Shown: positions 23,122-36,084 of the stretch, in pieces
How the letters are laid out: each line of letters starts with the position of its first letter
Numbering within the stretch: the first letter of the stretch is position 1
Source of the DNA: Poronia punctata
Lineage: Eukaryota; Ascomycota; Sordariomycetes; Xylariales; Xylariaceae
Direction: 5' to 3'
Length of the DNA stretch: 64,000 bases
Assembly: GCA_022579005.1 (NCBI GenBank)
Contig: MU401618.1
Coordinates: forward strand, 23,757-87,756
The notes under the pieces: generated by a model
The model's input: only the letters and a program-made list of their open reading frames with translations
What the model was told of the DNA's origin: nothing
Database searches by the model: none
Translations under genes and position numbers: made by a program

Positions 23122-24038
23122 AAGAGGAGGGCAATACATGCGAAAAGCGAGCGAGAAAGCGTCATAGAATAAGAAATCAAAGTGGTTAGGGATATATGTG
23201 GTTCCTGTTTTACGACACCAGCTAGGTTGCTTTCACGTTTACTACATCGTTTCAAGTCGGAACAAGAACAGGCGGCCCAAGCTAATGTGGGCTATATCTC
23301 TACCTGTGCAGGGCATTAATACTGGTCACATGAGGGAAGATAGAAAAACTAGAAATACCCATTAAAGAAAATATAATAATGAGGATGAAAACCATGCCAG
23401 TACGTAACCAGTTTGACATTAGTACGGCGACGTATTGGCCTTCTACCTCTCCTCAAGCATAGTAGACAGTAGATAACGCTGGGAGCAGGGTGTCGTGGAT
23501 TTTGCGGGAGCGCAAAAGGTGTGGTGCGTGTACAGATAGGTCCAAAACCTATGTGTCTTGTACTTTGAAGCGTATAGTTTACCCTAACCTAGGCTGATCG
23601 ACGTCCCAGACAAAACTCTTGACGATTTGTGGGAGAGGGAGATGTCACCCTCATGGAAAAGTCACCATTCCATACTATCCCTGGGGAAAAGTCGTTTCGT
23701 GCACTTTCTTAGAATTATTCACAACCCTCTATGCTTCCTTTAAATATGTGTGGGAGTTCGCCTGTGGTCGAAACGAGGCCGTATCCCACTTCTATAGAGA
23801 ACCATGAATCCTCGGATCCTCGTTCAGCTGAAAAGCGCAGACGAGAATGGGGATGAGAATACATATAGTCATGTTGCTCCCCTCCGGAATGCCACATAAA
23901 CTGGACATCGCGTAATTTCATTAACAAAGCCTTTTCCGCATCGCCATACCAGACGCCGAATGACCTTCCCTATGCAATCAATTGAAAGCCGAGAACCGCA
24001 AATGGCGACCAGAGCCAATATAGACCTCTTAAGAACCT
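23122..24038. other. Convergent intergenic region
   Basis: About 0.9 kb between the stops of URA6 and eIF3m. It should hold both 3' UTRs. No coding frame stands out. Confidence 0.6.
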
Positions 24039-25406
24039 TTAGTCATCCTCGTCAGTCCGCTCCTTGCGGGGGCCTCGGTCGCCCCGCTCACCACCAGCTC
24101 GCCGCCGGTCTACGCCGCCCATCCCTGTGTTGGTCATTTTCCGTTCAACCTCTTCCAACTCGCGCTTCTTCTGTGCTTCGAGGTTCGCCTGCTCCTTGCG
24201 AAGCGTACTGGCGACCTTGGTCAAAGTATCTCTCCATGTGTCCACAAGATCGCCTAGTTGGCGCCATTGCTTCTCGCCGAAAACTCGGTATGTGGTCCGG
24301 TGAACCAGGAAAACCTTCTTTTGCTGCGACATTCTACCTTCGACCAACTGGGCGCGGATCACGTCGATTATCCACAGCTCTACTTCTTCCATGGAGATCT
24401 GGAGTGCCTTTGCGATATCGGCATAGGGGATTTCACGTGTTTGCGTACGGGCTGCTAGGGACGCGAACGAAAGTAGTCGCATCTTCGTCTGTAGCTTCTC
24501 CAGGTCAAAACGCTCCTTCTCCACGAAGCCCTCGTGTTCTTCTCTAAACTGGCTGTAATCCTCTAGGTCCTTCTCCGCAAAGATGGTCAGGAGTTCGTAA
24601 TACACCGGGTGAGTCTCGGCAAGAGCTTGGACGCAGGGCACGCTGAGGAGATCCCGGAAGTCATATTGTTGGCTCGAAAGAAGGGAGGTTCTTAAGGCAC
24701 GCAGTGCGATCTTCTGGGCTTCTTCAGACTTTACTTCTTCATCCTCAAATGTGCGAAGTGCCTTTAGAATATATTGGTACGATGTGCTAGAGTGCCATTT
24801 AGGTTAGTCATGCGTACTTCGGGGGTGGCACAAATGAGCATTTAACGGTACTCACTGAGAGTCGCCGGCTTCCTGAGCCGCCTCGGCAATCGCCTCGAAA
24901 GCCTGACGCTGGTCTTCAGCGTCTGTTCCCCAATCCGCCATCCATGAATCAAGATTCTTGAGGTAGGGCTTTAGGTTCTCGAACATGCCATGGAATTTGA
25001 GGAATCGCAAGATGGCCATGAACACGTTGTACCGCATCTCGTCGTTGGGTCTCAGCATGTTGAAAATGGTGGTGAGGACGTTGAGGCCTAGACCGGGACC
25101 GTTGATTGGCGACGATGTTACGGGCTTCATGAGGTTGTCGCAGACACGGGGAAGGAACATTTCGACTTTGTCGCTCTGGAGGACGAGGTAGACGAGTAGG
25201 TTGTACGCGCCAGCAAACTCCTTCTCCGGGATGGAGTGTAACGCTGGGGAGGCGATGATAAGTTTTTTAAGTATGTCATCCCTTTGCTGCTTCTCTACCA
25301 AGGGTTTAACCTCATCGCCGATGTTGAGGAAGTCGGCCATCTCCTGCGCCAACTCCTCAAACGTGCCATCGATGAAGGCTAGCTGGGGTTGTTGAGCACC
25401 CGCCAT
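24039..25406 (-). CDS. eif3m: Translation initiation factor eIF3 subunit M
   Basis: PCI-domain subunit of the eIF3 complex. Two exons: 25406-24856 and 24786-24039, with a 69-nt intron (GTGAGT donor, CTAACC branch, CTCTAG acceptor), giving 432 aa. The N-terminal helical repeats include EEYAGAYN-like [16 protein letters not shown] and [16 protein letters not shown]. The C-terminal PCI/winged-helix part contains [39 protein letters not shown], and [20 protein letters not shown], which is the typical eIF3m motif. The C-terminal tail is charged ([16 protein letters not shown]). Length fits the fungal family. The start ATG is the first in frame. Confidence 0.94.
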
Positions 25407-28400
25407 TCTGCCTTGGGGAGCTAGTTCCTAGCAAGTTCTGCGGGATACAATTCGATGTTTACTAGGATCCGATAACTCTTGGCTCCTTTGTGAGATGGGC
25501 GACCGCGATTCGGATTACGACGGACTTGCGAGAGGTCGGTCGGGTGAGGAGGTTCGGGGGGTCGAATCCGTAGGGCCGGGACGGGTCGATATATCGATGT
25601 GAATTTTTGTGACTATTGCGGAGGGGCAGTGATATTTTGATAATCCAATCGTTTAAGAGATGGCCCCTCATAAAAGTTGGCCATCTTTTTCGTGGGTAAG
25701 TCGTGGGTAGCCCACCCCACATAATTCCGATAATGAGCCGTAGCTCTACTAGTAAGCGCATATCAGTAGCTGAGGTAGACGATATTTCCTAACCGAGTAT
25801 TGTTATTTACAGACAGATTACTGTAACGTATGTAAAGATCCACAAAAGTCCCCTACCGTACATCTCCTGTCTCTATCTACAACTGAAACCGACGTTTGTG
25901 CTGCGCTTCCATTGCAACCTACATCATCTGGTCGGTACATTGTAACCAAGGCATCTACGTTCGCATATATAACTCTGTACATCCTACAAACCGCAAAAAC
26001 AATACCTCCTTTTGGTAGGTCTTTCCTCTGTTATGGAGCAGATGCCATGTCTCGTAGGATTACAGAAAGGCCTTTCACGATAGAGATGACAGTCTACCTA
26101 CTTCGGATACCTAAGCGCGTGTTCTCAAGCCATTGTGGGGTTACACCAACCTACTAGGTACGAGTACTCGCAGGTACAAGTATGCGGAGCAACAAGAGCC
26201 ACGATGTCCGGATAACTGTGGTGCGTGATACGTTATCAGACTAGGCGCCAACGCGTTTCTAGAAATATGTAGGTGTCTTGGGCGAGTGTACAGTAGGAAA
26301 TCCCATGGAAATCTGAGATATCAGACAGGCCGTGACCAAGAATCAAAGACATCGGAGTAGCTACTCGTTCGCCTCAAAGCTCAGATTGTCGTAGCAGCGC
26401 GATTAATACCTACCACATTAGATAAAAAAGGACAAGCTAAGAAGGGTACTTGATTGTTAGTACAGTTTCGGCCCGACGGACTCCCTCCAGCACCACAACA
26501 CATTTGGTTCCGTCTGACACTAGGATCTGCCTGGTAATGTGAAACAACCTCCAGTTGCCTTCCCACTTCCTGTTTTACGGTAAGCCTAGAAAGGCAGCAA
26601 GGCCAGGTATTAACCTGGTAGGATTCAAAACATCAGTATTATAAAATGTACGTGTACATATGTCGAGGTTTTTCGCCTGTTAGGGTGGGAGGCATGTCAA
26701 GCAAATATCAAGGTTATTGTAAAGGATGCTTTGATCTGTGTTACTATCGCGCCGGCGCCAATTGGCTGACGACATAGTTTGTTTTTTCACAGAGCTCGAG
26801 GCACTGACGATAATATAACATCAAATTAAGCGCCACTGGAGGTAGCATGGAGATCTTTCCCCATCCGCCCAGAACTGCGGTGGATTGCGTCTCTCAGTGA
26901 TACTGTAGACGGAAGACGTGATGAAGCCGGCAACTTTGAAAGGAGACGCTGGTGTTGAAAAGAGGGTAGGCTCGACCTCTGGCAGGCACGTGTACGTGTA
27001 TCATAATTCTGTATGAGTTGATGGGTTCGGTTTACCTCATGGCCCGTGAGAATCACTCGCTACTGGTGACTTATTACACTGGCCAGTCGTTTTGGCTACG
27101 GTCGCTCGATCTGCAACCGCTGACGGCTCGGGACTCTCCTTGTTAGCGTGAAGGCAAACCAATCATTGGAAACGGGCAGCGAGAATGACCTCCAATCGTT
27201 TATTCTCTGATCGCAGCCCGCAATAGTGACTAACCAATCGCATGACTGGCAAGAAGAGGCTCAATAGAAGATCTGGGTTGGAAATCGCCTGCAGGAGGTC
27301 CAATTGAATGACTGCCGGAGGAATCGATGTACGAACACTATGTACCCTAACGTGAATCCACTTGATCCCATCATTCAATAATAAAAGACAAGCTGCGCCT
27401 CCAACGCCCATTCCCAGGCTATTCTTCCGAGATGCAAAGGTTTTTTTCTTCCTTCTAACCGTAAGCTCACGAATTTACTTTATTCTGAACCCGAAAACCG
27501 ACGACTGAAATCGCTTGATCGGATTCGATATCGAAGAGTCACTACACACACCTACAGCTCGATCCAGAGCGGGCAACAAGGGTGCTCTTGTGAAAGAGGC
27601 GGGCTAGCCTCGGACTTCTGCCAGCATCCTCAATCACCTTGGTGTTATCATGTGGGATCGACTCCGACAAAAAGAAGGGGCGGCAGCTCCCTTCGACAGG
27701 AAAAAGCTGGAAGCCTGGCAAAACCTGCACTCATCATCGTCTACCGCAACCCGAGGCGTCAAGGGAGGCAATAACCAATATCAATACACGGTCCGAGGGG
27801 GGCCAGCACCCAGGAGGACACCGAGAGACGTGGACAACAACACCTCGGAACGGTGAGTGTAACACGATCCGTTACCTCCTTTTCTTTCCCGTTGCTTTTC
27901 CTTTGAACCCTCTACCTTTCAAATCAAAGGACCCGACCCGACTACATGCTGCACCCCGGGTTATCTACCACCCTCGACGTTGCAATGTGGAAGCAGCAGT
28001 TCAAGCTTTCATGTGTTCATTGCTATGTCTTTATACCCATATATTTTAAATATATCTGCCCACCTTTCTTTGTCACTGTTTGATTCCATATTGCCCCCAG
28101 GTCGCACAGAGGCCACCACCCCGGCGGAAACGGTTATCAAGAGACCGAGAAAGTCCTCATCTCTAGGCCGAATTTCTGGATTGATATGTTGTGTTTTCCT
28201 TGAAGAAAGTATCTTGAAAGACACGTACCGTAAGGTATGGTTGTCCAAGGTTTACCTAATTCTCCCTGCAGCAAGGGTCCAACCTAAATATATTTAATAT
28301 GCTTTGACTGCGATCTTTGTTGACGGGGAGAACTTGAAACTCTACGCAAGGGGGATGTTTCGTGTTCTGTCTGGTCCTTAATTTAGAAGAGGATTCGCGC

Positions 28401-28794
28401 TACTGGGGCGCTTGCAGTAGCGCAGCGTGGTAGCTCTGCACGATTCACCGTTTGATTACTCTATTAGGTGGGCTGAGCCTGGAATCAGTGTGTCTGTTGC
28501 TGCTGTTCAAGGGATCGGCCGCTGAGCAAGAAGTACCATGTACCTGCACCAACACAGCCGATGAATCAACTCCATCTACCTCCAACATCCCACCTGATCA
28601 TCCATTATTATCCGCTCACAAACACAAACACACAAACGGAATTTACCTATGCCATAACCTGACTCCGTTGCGTCGCCGAATGCGCATTTTGTTTGGTCGT
28701 CACTTGCCCTGATCTTGCACTTCCCAGGAGCTTCCCCTGCCCTTCCCCAGCTAATACACCATCTATACATGGGTTCCTGTTTCCACCTGTCACG
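25407..28794. other. Long divergent intergenic region
   Basis: 3.4 kb between the divergent eIF3m (-) and proline-rich (+) genes. A plus frame at 27650-27856 (68 codons, ATG) ends beside a GTGAGT donor and could be an upstream or untranslated exon of the next gene, but shows no domain. TACGAGTA lies at 26159 within a CGAGTACTCG palindrome. I see nothing else. Confidence 0.5.
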
Positions 28795-31012
28795 ATGCTG
28801 ACGCCGCGACATACCAGTGCGCCAAAGAACCCCAACACTTACTTAGCTGCACCTCGTGGACAGGCGCCTGCCACCGGACGAAATGTGCAGCGCGACTCAA
28901 GCTACGGACGTCCCGCTTCTTCCGTATATTCACAACCGTCGCCAGAAGCTGCTGTCTTCGCAGCGCAACAGCTAAGAGTGAACGCTGGCTATCAAGACCC
29001 GTACGACATCTCGCCGCCGAGCTCACCCGACATCGCTTCGACAAGGGAAGGGTAAGCACGTTTTTGTTCTTGTGTTCTATATTGGTCGGCGCGGAAAGTG
29101 GTTTGAAATGGGTGAAGCGAGTGGACGGTGATGCGAGAGACCGTGGCGTTTGGGGGTTGTATCAGGTGATCACCGCGGGACTTGCTGAATTCCACCTATC
29201 CCTGACTCAACCCACGGTAAAGGGGTGAGACATTGCGATCTTGTGGATGACAAACCGAGACCCTATCTCAAAACTCGGAGGACTCATGGCATGGCGCTGA
29301 TATCAGGTGTTCCTCCCAGGCCATATCCCGGCGATGTTTCCCCCATTGAAGAAACTGCGGACACATCCGCGTTCACAAAGTCGCGCCACGCACCTCCGAT
29401 GAAAGTCGAATCTCGCAGTAATATACCCATGATACGTCGCGAGCGAAGAAATCATTCAGAGGGGGGCATGCAGGCTTCGCTTGAATCTAGGACCCGTGAC
29501 CGAGACATGCCGCCCAGTTCTTACGGCCACGACGTTCGACGGGACCTCAGGACGGGTGAGCCTACAACAAGCACAAAGGGCCGCCCGTCTCAAGTAAACC
29601 CACACGAGTACGTTCACGGCCTTACCATCCGAAACGATAGTCCCGCCCCCGTAGCGCAAAGTAAACCTGGACCATCGAACCCCATGGCTCTCCGAGACCG
29701 CCTGCGTCCACTTCGACGAAGCAGTGCTAGCCCCCAGCCTGGACCAGCGCCGCGTCCAGAATGGCGAGGTGCTAGTGGACGAGCACCCCTGATTGCACCG
29801 GTGAGGGACAACAAAAATGTCACGCCTCTGAGAATCCCGCCCAAGAGTAATAAAAGGAGTGACCGTAATTTTGCGGTGCTGTCTCCGGTAGAGTCGATGG
29901 CGGAAGTAGCCACCTCACCACTAGAAACTGGCCCAATAAGCCCACCTCCTGAAAACGATGATGGGGCCCAGCTTCGGCCAGCGGCGCCACTAACACAGAC
30001 ACAATCGCCAAATATCTCCTCGTATGGCCAGGCAAGCCCATTAGCGCCGGCTTATCCAACCCCTCCGCTCTCGGAAAATACTATTCGAATAAACAGGCTA
30101 CACGCAGAGGAACGATTAACAGGCGGTCCCTTACAACCACCACCGCTACAAATCCCATCAAACGAGAAGGCGATCCGTAGAAAGCCGGCGAGATTGTCGG
30201 GGAATCAGGCGGAATTTTCTATGGCTTCTGAGTATGCGCATGGCGAGGCGCCTCCAGTACGGCCTTCTCCCGGGCATCCTCCTGACGAGTGGGTCCAGCC
30301 ACCATCACGCTTCAGCATTACAACATACGCGACGTCGAATCGTACATCGACCCCTCGACAGAGCATTGACGAAGACGCGCCGCCGTTGCCCACGTCCCAG
30401 CAGTTAAACACGCCTACGCCAGCCCCAAAGCCCGAGCCGGTACCATCGATACTTGGCCGCGGACGGCCCATTGCCTCCAGCTACGATGATTCGCCGCGTC
30501 TGGCACCCCGAGAAGCTGTCAAGATCACGTTAGACTCTCCCTACTTTGTCGCATCACCGACAACGACTACAAGTCCAAAACCTCGCCCTGCAGATCTACA
30601 AGCCGCCAAGATGAAGGCAATAGCGGACCGAAACCGGTCGAGGCTCAGCGTGGCATCCATCTCATCACTCGAGAAGTCTCTCCCTCCTGCACCGCCAGAG
30701 GCCTCTGCAAAGGACCGGGTGGCGGAGCTCAACGCGCAGATCGAGTCATTGGCGAACCGACGGATGAACATCAACACGGCGATTCGTAAAATGACGGAGA
30801 TGATGCCGACAGATAACGTGCTGGAATCAGACGCCGTCAAGCGCAAGCGCGAGGCAGAGAAACGAAAGGTCGAGACGTTACGGGCCGAACTCGCAGACGT
30901 GGAGCGTCAGTCCTATCAGTTAGGTCTGAGTCTCCACCGAGCCTACAAACGTCTGGATCGGGATGCCCAGTACGAACCGACGACACTCTGGGTACGGAGA
31001 GTTACGAGTTAG
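28795..31012 (+). CDS. Proline/serine-rich protein with C-terminal coiled coil
   Basis: Exon 1 is 28795-29051 (MLTPRHTSAPKNPNTYLA... to SPDIASTRE) with a GTAAGC donor. The best acceptor is TTCCTCCCAG at 29319, so exon 2 is 29320-31012 and the product is 649 aa. An in-frame alternative acceptor is GGTGAG at 29229, which would add 30 residues. The frame 29225-31012 is open throughout. The protein is disordered and Pro/Ser/Arg-rich until about residue 540, then forms a heptad-rich coiled coil (RVAELNAQIESLANRRMNIN; VKRKREAEKRKVETLRAELA) and ends YEPTTLWVRRVTS. It is an apparently conserved fungal protein without a domain I can name. A cytoskeletal or scaffold role would be a guess. Confidence 0.72.
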
Positions 31013-32119
31013 GGGGGAAGAAAAGTTACTTAGGCAGCAGAGTGGACGAGACGAGAAATCATACGTATTAAATGACGATATGATGATTTCCGGTCACGTG
31101 AGGCCGCGAGTTAGCCCCATTTGTAACGGGCATAGGTATTCCCGGACCTCCTTTTTCTTATTCTTCTTTTTATTCATAATCCTACAGCCGGCGCCTAACA
31201 AGAAGATACCTACCGAATTTTCGACGCGTTTTTTTTTCTACGAAAGGGGGGGGGGGGGGTTTAATTGAGTTTGCAACAAATGAAAAGCAAGTAGATGACG
31301 AAAAAGATTTGGAATGGATGGGCTTTTGTGTCTATGTCTATGTCTTGTGTCTGCGAATTGAATGTACGAGTAAGGTAGGTAGGTACCTAGGTACCTAGGT
31401 AAGGTAGTCGGGTGTGTTTCTAGACTCGGCTTATTTGTTTCTCGGGTTTGAGCACAGCACAGCACAGCATTTATACCATGATGACGACACCGGGTATGAT
31501 ATGCGAAAATGGATTATTTTCCCTTGTCTTGTCTTGTCTTGTCTTGCCTTCTCTTGTTTTGTAAAACACTGCTGCAAGTATTTAATGCAAATACCTACAT
31601 AAGTAGGCAGTAGACCTTTGATACGTGACGAAGCGAATTTATGATGATTACGAATTTGTATTTTCTTTCTCGGTCTGTCTGGTAATTCCTGTCCCTGTCC
31701 CTGTCCATGTCCCTAATCCACTCCACTCAAATATCTCCGCGAAAAAAAAAAAAAAAAAAAAAAAAGCCATACCTATAAACTTGAGTTACCTAGGTAAGGT
31801 AGGTAGCAAAGCTCCTAAAGCTAAAAGATCATCGACGATAAGAAGGCCTTTCTGCCCCCCTCCTCCCTTCTCCCTCCTCCCTCCTATTTAGCAAAACAAT
31901 AGTAGTGATCAAACGCCGATTTTTTTCTGAACCCCCGACGAACGAGTAAATATACCACATCTCTTCCATCCCTCACTCAGTAACAACCCTCCCTCCTTGA
32001 TCCCATTAAAAATACTCTTCCAAAGGAGAAAGTTAAGAAGAGGAAACCAGCGCAATTAATACACTAACCGAAGAAGAAGCTCGATTTATTGTGTGTGAGT
32101 GTGAGTGTGTGAGTGTGTA
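31013..32119. other. Convergent intergenic region
   Basis: About 1.1 kb between converging stops. It contains a G run (31248-31259), an A run of more than 20 (31742-31765), TACGAGTA at 31365, and a palindromic TAGGTACCTAGGTACCTAGGTA-type cluster at ~31374-31404. No gene is supported. Confidence 0.6.
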
Positions 32120-34585
32120 TTAGACCTTCTTCGGCGGGAGAGTAGCGGGGATATCTTCATCCGCCGTGTCGTCGGACTCCTCGGACGAGTCGTCCAGGAC
32201 CACAGGGGCGCTTGCCGAGCCACTCCGACGCGTATCGACGGGACTAGCGTCCGACTGGGTGGTCTGGCTTGGCCTCGAGACATGGGACGAGACTCTGTAG
32301 CCTTTTCGCTGCAAGGACGAAAGGCTATTCTGGGGTGTTGTAGGATCGGCAGTGGCGGCAGTCGCTACCGAACCTCCCAGACCAGCAGTCATCTTCGAAA
32401 CGGCCAGATGGTTAGACGGGGGAGGAATCGCCAGATGGTTAGACGGGGGAGGGATCGGGGTGTGCGACTGTAGAACGCGGGGGGCAGCGTCTTGATCGGA
32501 GTCGCTCTTTCGGCGCTTAGATTCGGAGTCTGGAGAAAACTCCATTAAGCGTTTGCCAGCGATACCCATACGGACTCGTTCAATATCTATCTCCATCGCT
32601 GTCCGCCTCTTTCGTAGCCGAACACCATATTTTCTCCGTATCACGCTTTGCTTTGTACTGAATGTATTTTGCAGCGATTCGATCTTGAGCCTTCGCTGCT
32701 CAGGATCCGCAATTGCTTCTGCTTCTTTAAATCGCGGCGCATGGCTTAATTCAGCCTGTTGTAGTTCCCACATCAGTGCCGCCTTTAGCTCGGGACTGAG
32801 GTGAGCGTAGGGATCATCCTGGGACGACCCGGGGGAACTTTGGGGGATAAACTGAGATGCTGGCAAGGCTGGCTTGTGGGAAGAGCGCTGGGGAGGTGTC
32901 GGTGCCGGTGCCGGTGGATATTGCACAGGTCGGAATTTTGTGAATGATGGGTTTGAAGATACGGTAGGGGGCGCAATGCCAGTAGCCGGGGTTGCTGGTG
33001 TTTTCGGTGTCGCTCCTGCTGTACTATGCGCACCGCAGACACTTCTTGCTTCGTGCTATTGGGAACGAACCATCAGATATTAATTTGCAAGTAGATGTGT
33101 TTACGGGTGTCTTACATATTGCTTTCCAATCTTGGTAGTAAAGATGGCACCGCAGTGATTACACGTAAAGATGTGTTTGCTCTGCGGCGGTTGTCTAGTG
33201 CATAGCTGTTTTTGAACATGCTAGTTTCTTTGGGTTAGCAAAAATATCGGATAGCAGGTTTGGGCCCATGACTTACGAATTCATATGGTTTGGTCTCGGT
33301 GAATATGCGCCAACACTGTTTGCACTGGAGTTCAGTAGGACCGGCATATCTCAAGCCTTGGTTCTGGTTCTGGCTCTGGTTCTGATTCTGGTTCTGCTGA
33401 GATGGCGTATATGAGTATGATTCCGTTATAGAAGCCGGCGGAGGAGGCTGAGTAAGTGTCGTCAGCTCTGGCCCCATGGCCGCCTGAGGGGCATGAGAAG
33501 CATGTACGCCCTCTTGCCGCTCTTCAAGAACGTCACTACTTTCATATCCTAGCCGTTCAGCTCGAGCCAGAGCATTGATAAGAGACCGCGCATCAATACT
33601 TTTCAAGCGCTTCTCTAAAGCCTTGTCAAGGAACTCATTGCTGCATTTGTCCAAGATTATATCGCCAATACCGTCCAAGTCTTCTTTCGTAAGCTGAGTT
33701 GCGATCTCGACCTTGGACTCTGACACCATCTTTTTGCCAAAGTCACGCACTGCGCGACGCATAATATGCCCATTAGCATGGTGTAAAGTTGCGTTAAGCT
33801 ACAGTTGTTTTGTTGGGTTAGCATTGGTGTTAAGACACGTGACCATAGGGACCTAGGTAGAGGCTTACAATAAAGGCGTGATGGAAGTCGCTACCCATAA
33901 TGCACTTGTCCCATTTATCACGAACAATTCGTCTAACCGCTTCCGGACATGACCGTTGTACCGCATCGGCTACAACAGACAAGTCTCTCTTAAACCTTGG
34001 TATTCGAGCCTGATGATCTATCTCTGGAGATGGCAGCCTAGTCACGACGACATTCGGGCCAGGCTGAGGACTAGCTGCAGGTGCAGGTGCAGGTGCAGGT
34101 GATGGTGTGGAGCCAATGGAAATGGGAGCACGCAGTGGAGAGGCTTGATGTTGCCGGTATTGATGGGGGTGTTGTAACTTCCCATGAGGTGCCGACGGAT
34201 GTGGCGATTGGCTTGCCATTGGTGTTGTCCGCAGAGGTACCGAGGACTGTGCCGACTCTGCAGATTCTCGTAAAGGCGAAGGCGAGGGCACGAGTGCCGT
34301 TGCCGTTGTCGGTGCCGGCGCCGGTGCAGTCGCAGATACAGGCGTTTCTGATTTGCTAGTAGTAGCCGTAGATCCTGGAGAGGCGGGACGGGAAATCATG
34401 ACAAAGTCGGAAGAATCCGCCTTGTCCTCTTTGTCCGGGCTGCCGGCTTCATCCGCTTTGTCGCTAATAAGACTTGTACTCGCCGACTCCACTCCCTGCA
34501 TCGCGTCGTGTGAGGAGGACATTGATGCTTCACCTTGAAGCTGCGCCTCAACATCCGCTGCATCGATACTCATATTGAGATCCAT
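32120..34585 (-). CDS. Protein with two tandem CCHC-type (C-x2-C-x12-H-x5-C) zinc fingers
   Basis: Four exons: 34585-33869, 33798-33277, 33220-33116 and 33055-32120, 759 aa, all introns phase 0 with GTAAGC or GTAAGT/GTAAGA donors. The N-terminus is disordered and Ala/Pro/Ser-rich. Residues ~210-350 form a helical block (RIPRFKRDLSVVADAVQRSC; DKWDKCIMGSDFHHAFI). Two fingers follow: C398-x2-C401-x12-H414-x5-C420 and C433-x2-C436-x12-H449-x5-C455. The last part has a charged helix (SPELKAALMWELQQAELSHA) with a basic segment RRKYGVRLRKRR and ends in an acidic tail with DDSSEESDDTADED. The finger plus acidic and basic tracts suggest a nuclear, nucleic-acid-related role; this is an inference. An ATG four codons downstream (34573) has the better context and could be the true start. 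Confidence 0.78.
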
Positions 34586-36084
34586 GGAGCGCGACGCACG
34601 TAATGTAAAAAGATAACGACGTGCAATGCGATGTTGAGTAGGCAAGCCAAGGTAGTTTGATTGTCGCTTTTTCACACACACAAGATTCCACCGTGTTTTG
34701 CAGCTACGCGTAATTCTCGGATGCCGCGTCTGATGGGTATTAAGATTGATGCTCGACAGGCAATCCTAGCCCGGAACTCAAGCGTGCAATTACCACTCAA
34801 GTAATTTAGAGTAGAGAGACTCAAACTGTTGCATATCAAAGTCTCTTGTATGCGAGACCTTATTTGCGATGATGCTTCTAACCAGGTGATGTGGTGCAGT
34901 TGCAATTGCAATGTGCAGGTAGGTGGCGACTTACACCGTGCACCGGATCCCACTACCTACCTACTACTCAAACGTTGCAGCAGTAGACAATTGCTTTCTG
35001 GACGCTATAGACGACGCTTCTAACTTGCGCAAAAGCAGAAGCAAAAGATCAATCGGCAGAATGCCCTCTAGAAACAGAGGCAAGACGGGGATGCCACGAG
35101 GTGTTGATGCCGGAGGCTCAGGCGCGTAGGCAGTCGTGGCAGTGGTGCAGGTGTAATGAAAAAGTTATTAAAAGGTCTAAAAGACTTTAGCATTAAACTT
35201 ACTACAAATTAAGTAACAAAGGAAAAATTAAATAGCAAGGGTTGTTAGCTTCTTATATAAGTTTTTTTAAAGTTTAGTGCTGTAGACCCGCTTTTATATG
35301 CTGCTAAAGCAAGGTAATTAAGCTAGTTTATACTAGCAAGCAATATCAGGCTTTTTATTGGTGTAAACATGTACATGTAAGTACTTAAGTACGTATTTAG
35401 TTAAAATATAGTAATTTACCTGCATATGTACATGCATTATAATATACTTATTTACGCGTCTTTTTATCAAGACAAATTAGATAGCAAATTAGGCACAGAA
35501 GTAGTTTAACATGCTGGTACAAACATGCAATTAGGAGCGGAAGAATATGAAGCCGGTAACATACGTAGATATGCGCAATATCATCACTGTACCTGAATGC
35601 TGGTTCTAGACCTCTAGGTTAGAGGCAATATTGGTCGCGTTTTTGCGCTGATATTGCTTTCGTGGCACATGTTCTCAAGTAAAGGATTAAGTTCGCTGCA
35701 TGCACTGAGATAGAGTTTCGTCTGGGTCGGGCACTCCGGCGTCCGTACCGAGCCGCCCCCGCCCCCGCCCGTTCCCGGAGAAGGGTTGCTAGCTGAGGGA
35801 ATCTCGAGCCGCGATGGAGTCTTCCGCTTCCAAACTCTCACATACATTTGCAGTTGCCGTACGAAGGAATTGTCTAGGTACCGAAAGGTCGCTTTATTCC
35901 TTCAGCAAATCAGCGTCTCTCAATGTCTTCGCGACAAGTCCCACTCTGTCAGCGATCATGATGTCCAAGCCAGCTTGTGCTTGTGCCTAGATAAAGTTTT
36001 TATCATTCAGTCTTGGAACTGTCTGCACCACTACACCACATAGAAATTTGAGACCATGGCAAGAATAAAGAGGTAGACTTACAA
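34586..36084. other. Intergenic with AT-rich relic
   Basis: About 1.5 kb between two minus-strand genes. The first ~570 bp and the last ~600 bp have ordinary composition; the middle (~35150-35500) is AT-rich (see next entry). No gene is supported. Confidence 0.55.
35150..35500. repeat. AT-rich patch, possible RIP-mutated repeat relic
   Basis: About 350 bp of TA-rich sequence with few CA/TG dinucleotides in its first half, abruptly different from its surroundings and similar in texture to the block after 52 kb. It may be a solo LTR or transposon fragment mutated by RIP. I found no clear match to the LTR at 53595 beyond the word AGGGTTGTTA. Confidence 0.4.

Noticed and set aside
27650..27856. 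68-codon ATG frame ending next to a GTGAGT donor
   Set aside because: No domain and no clear downstream exon in frame; possibly an untranslated exon of the gene at 28795, but unsupported.
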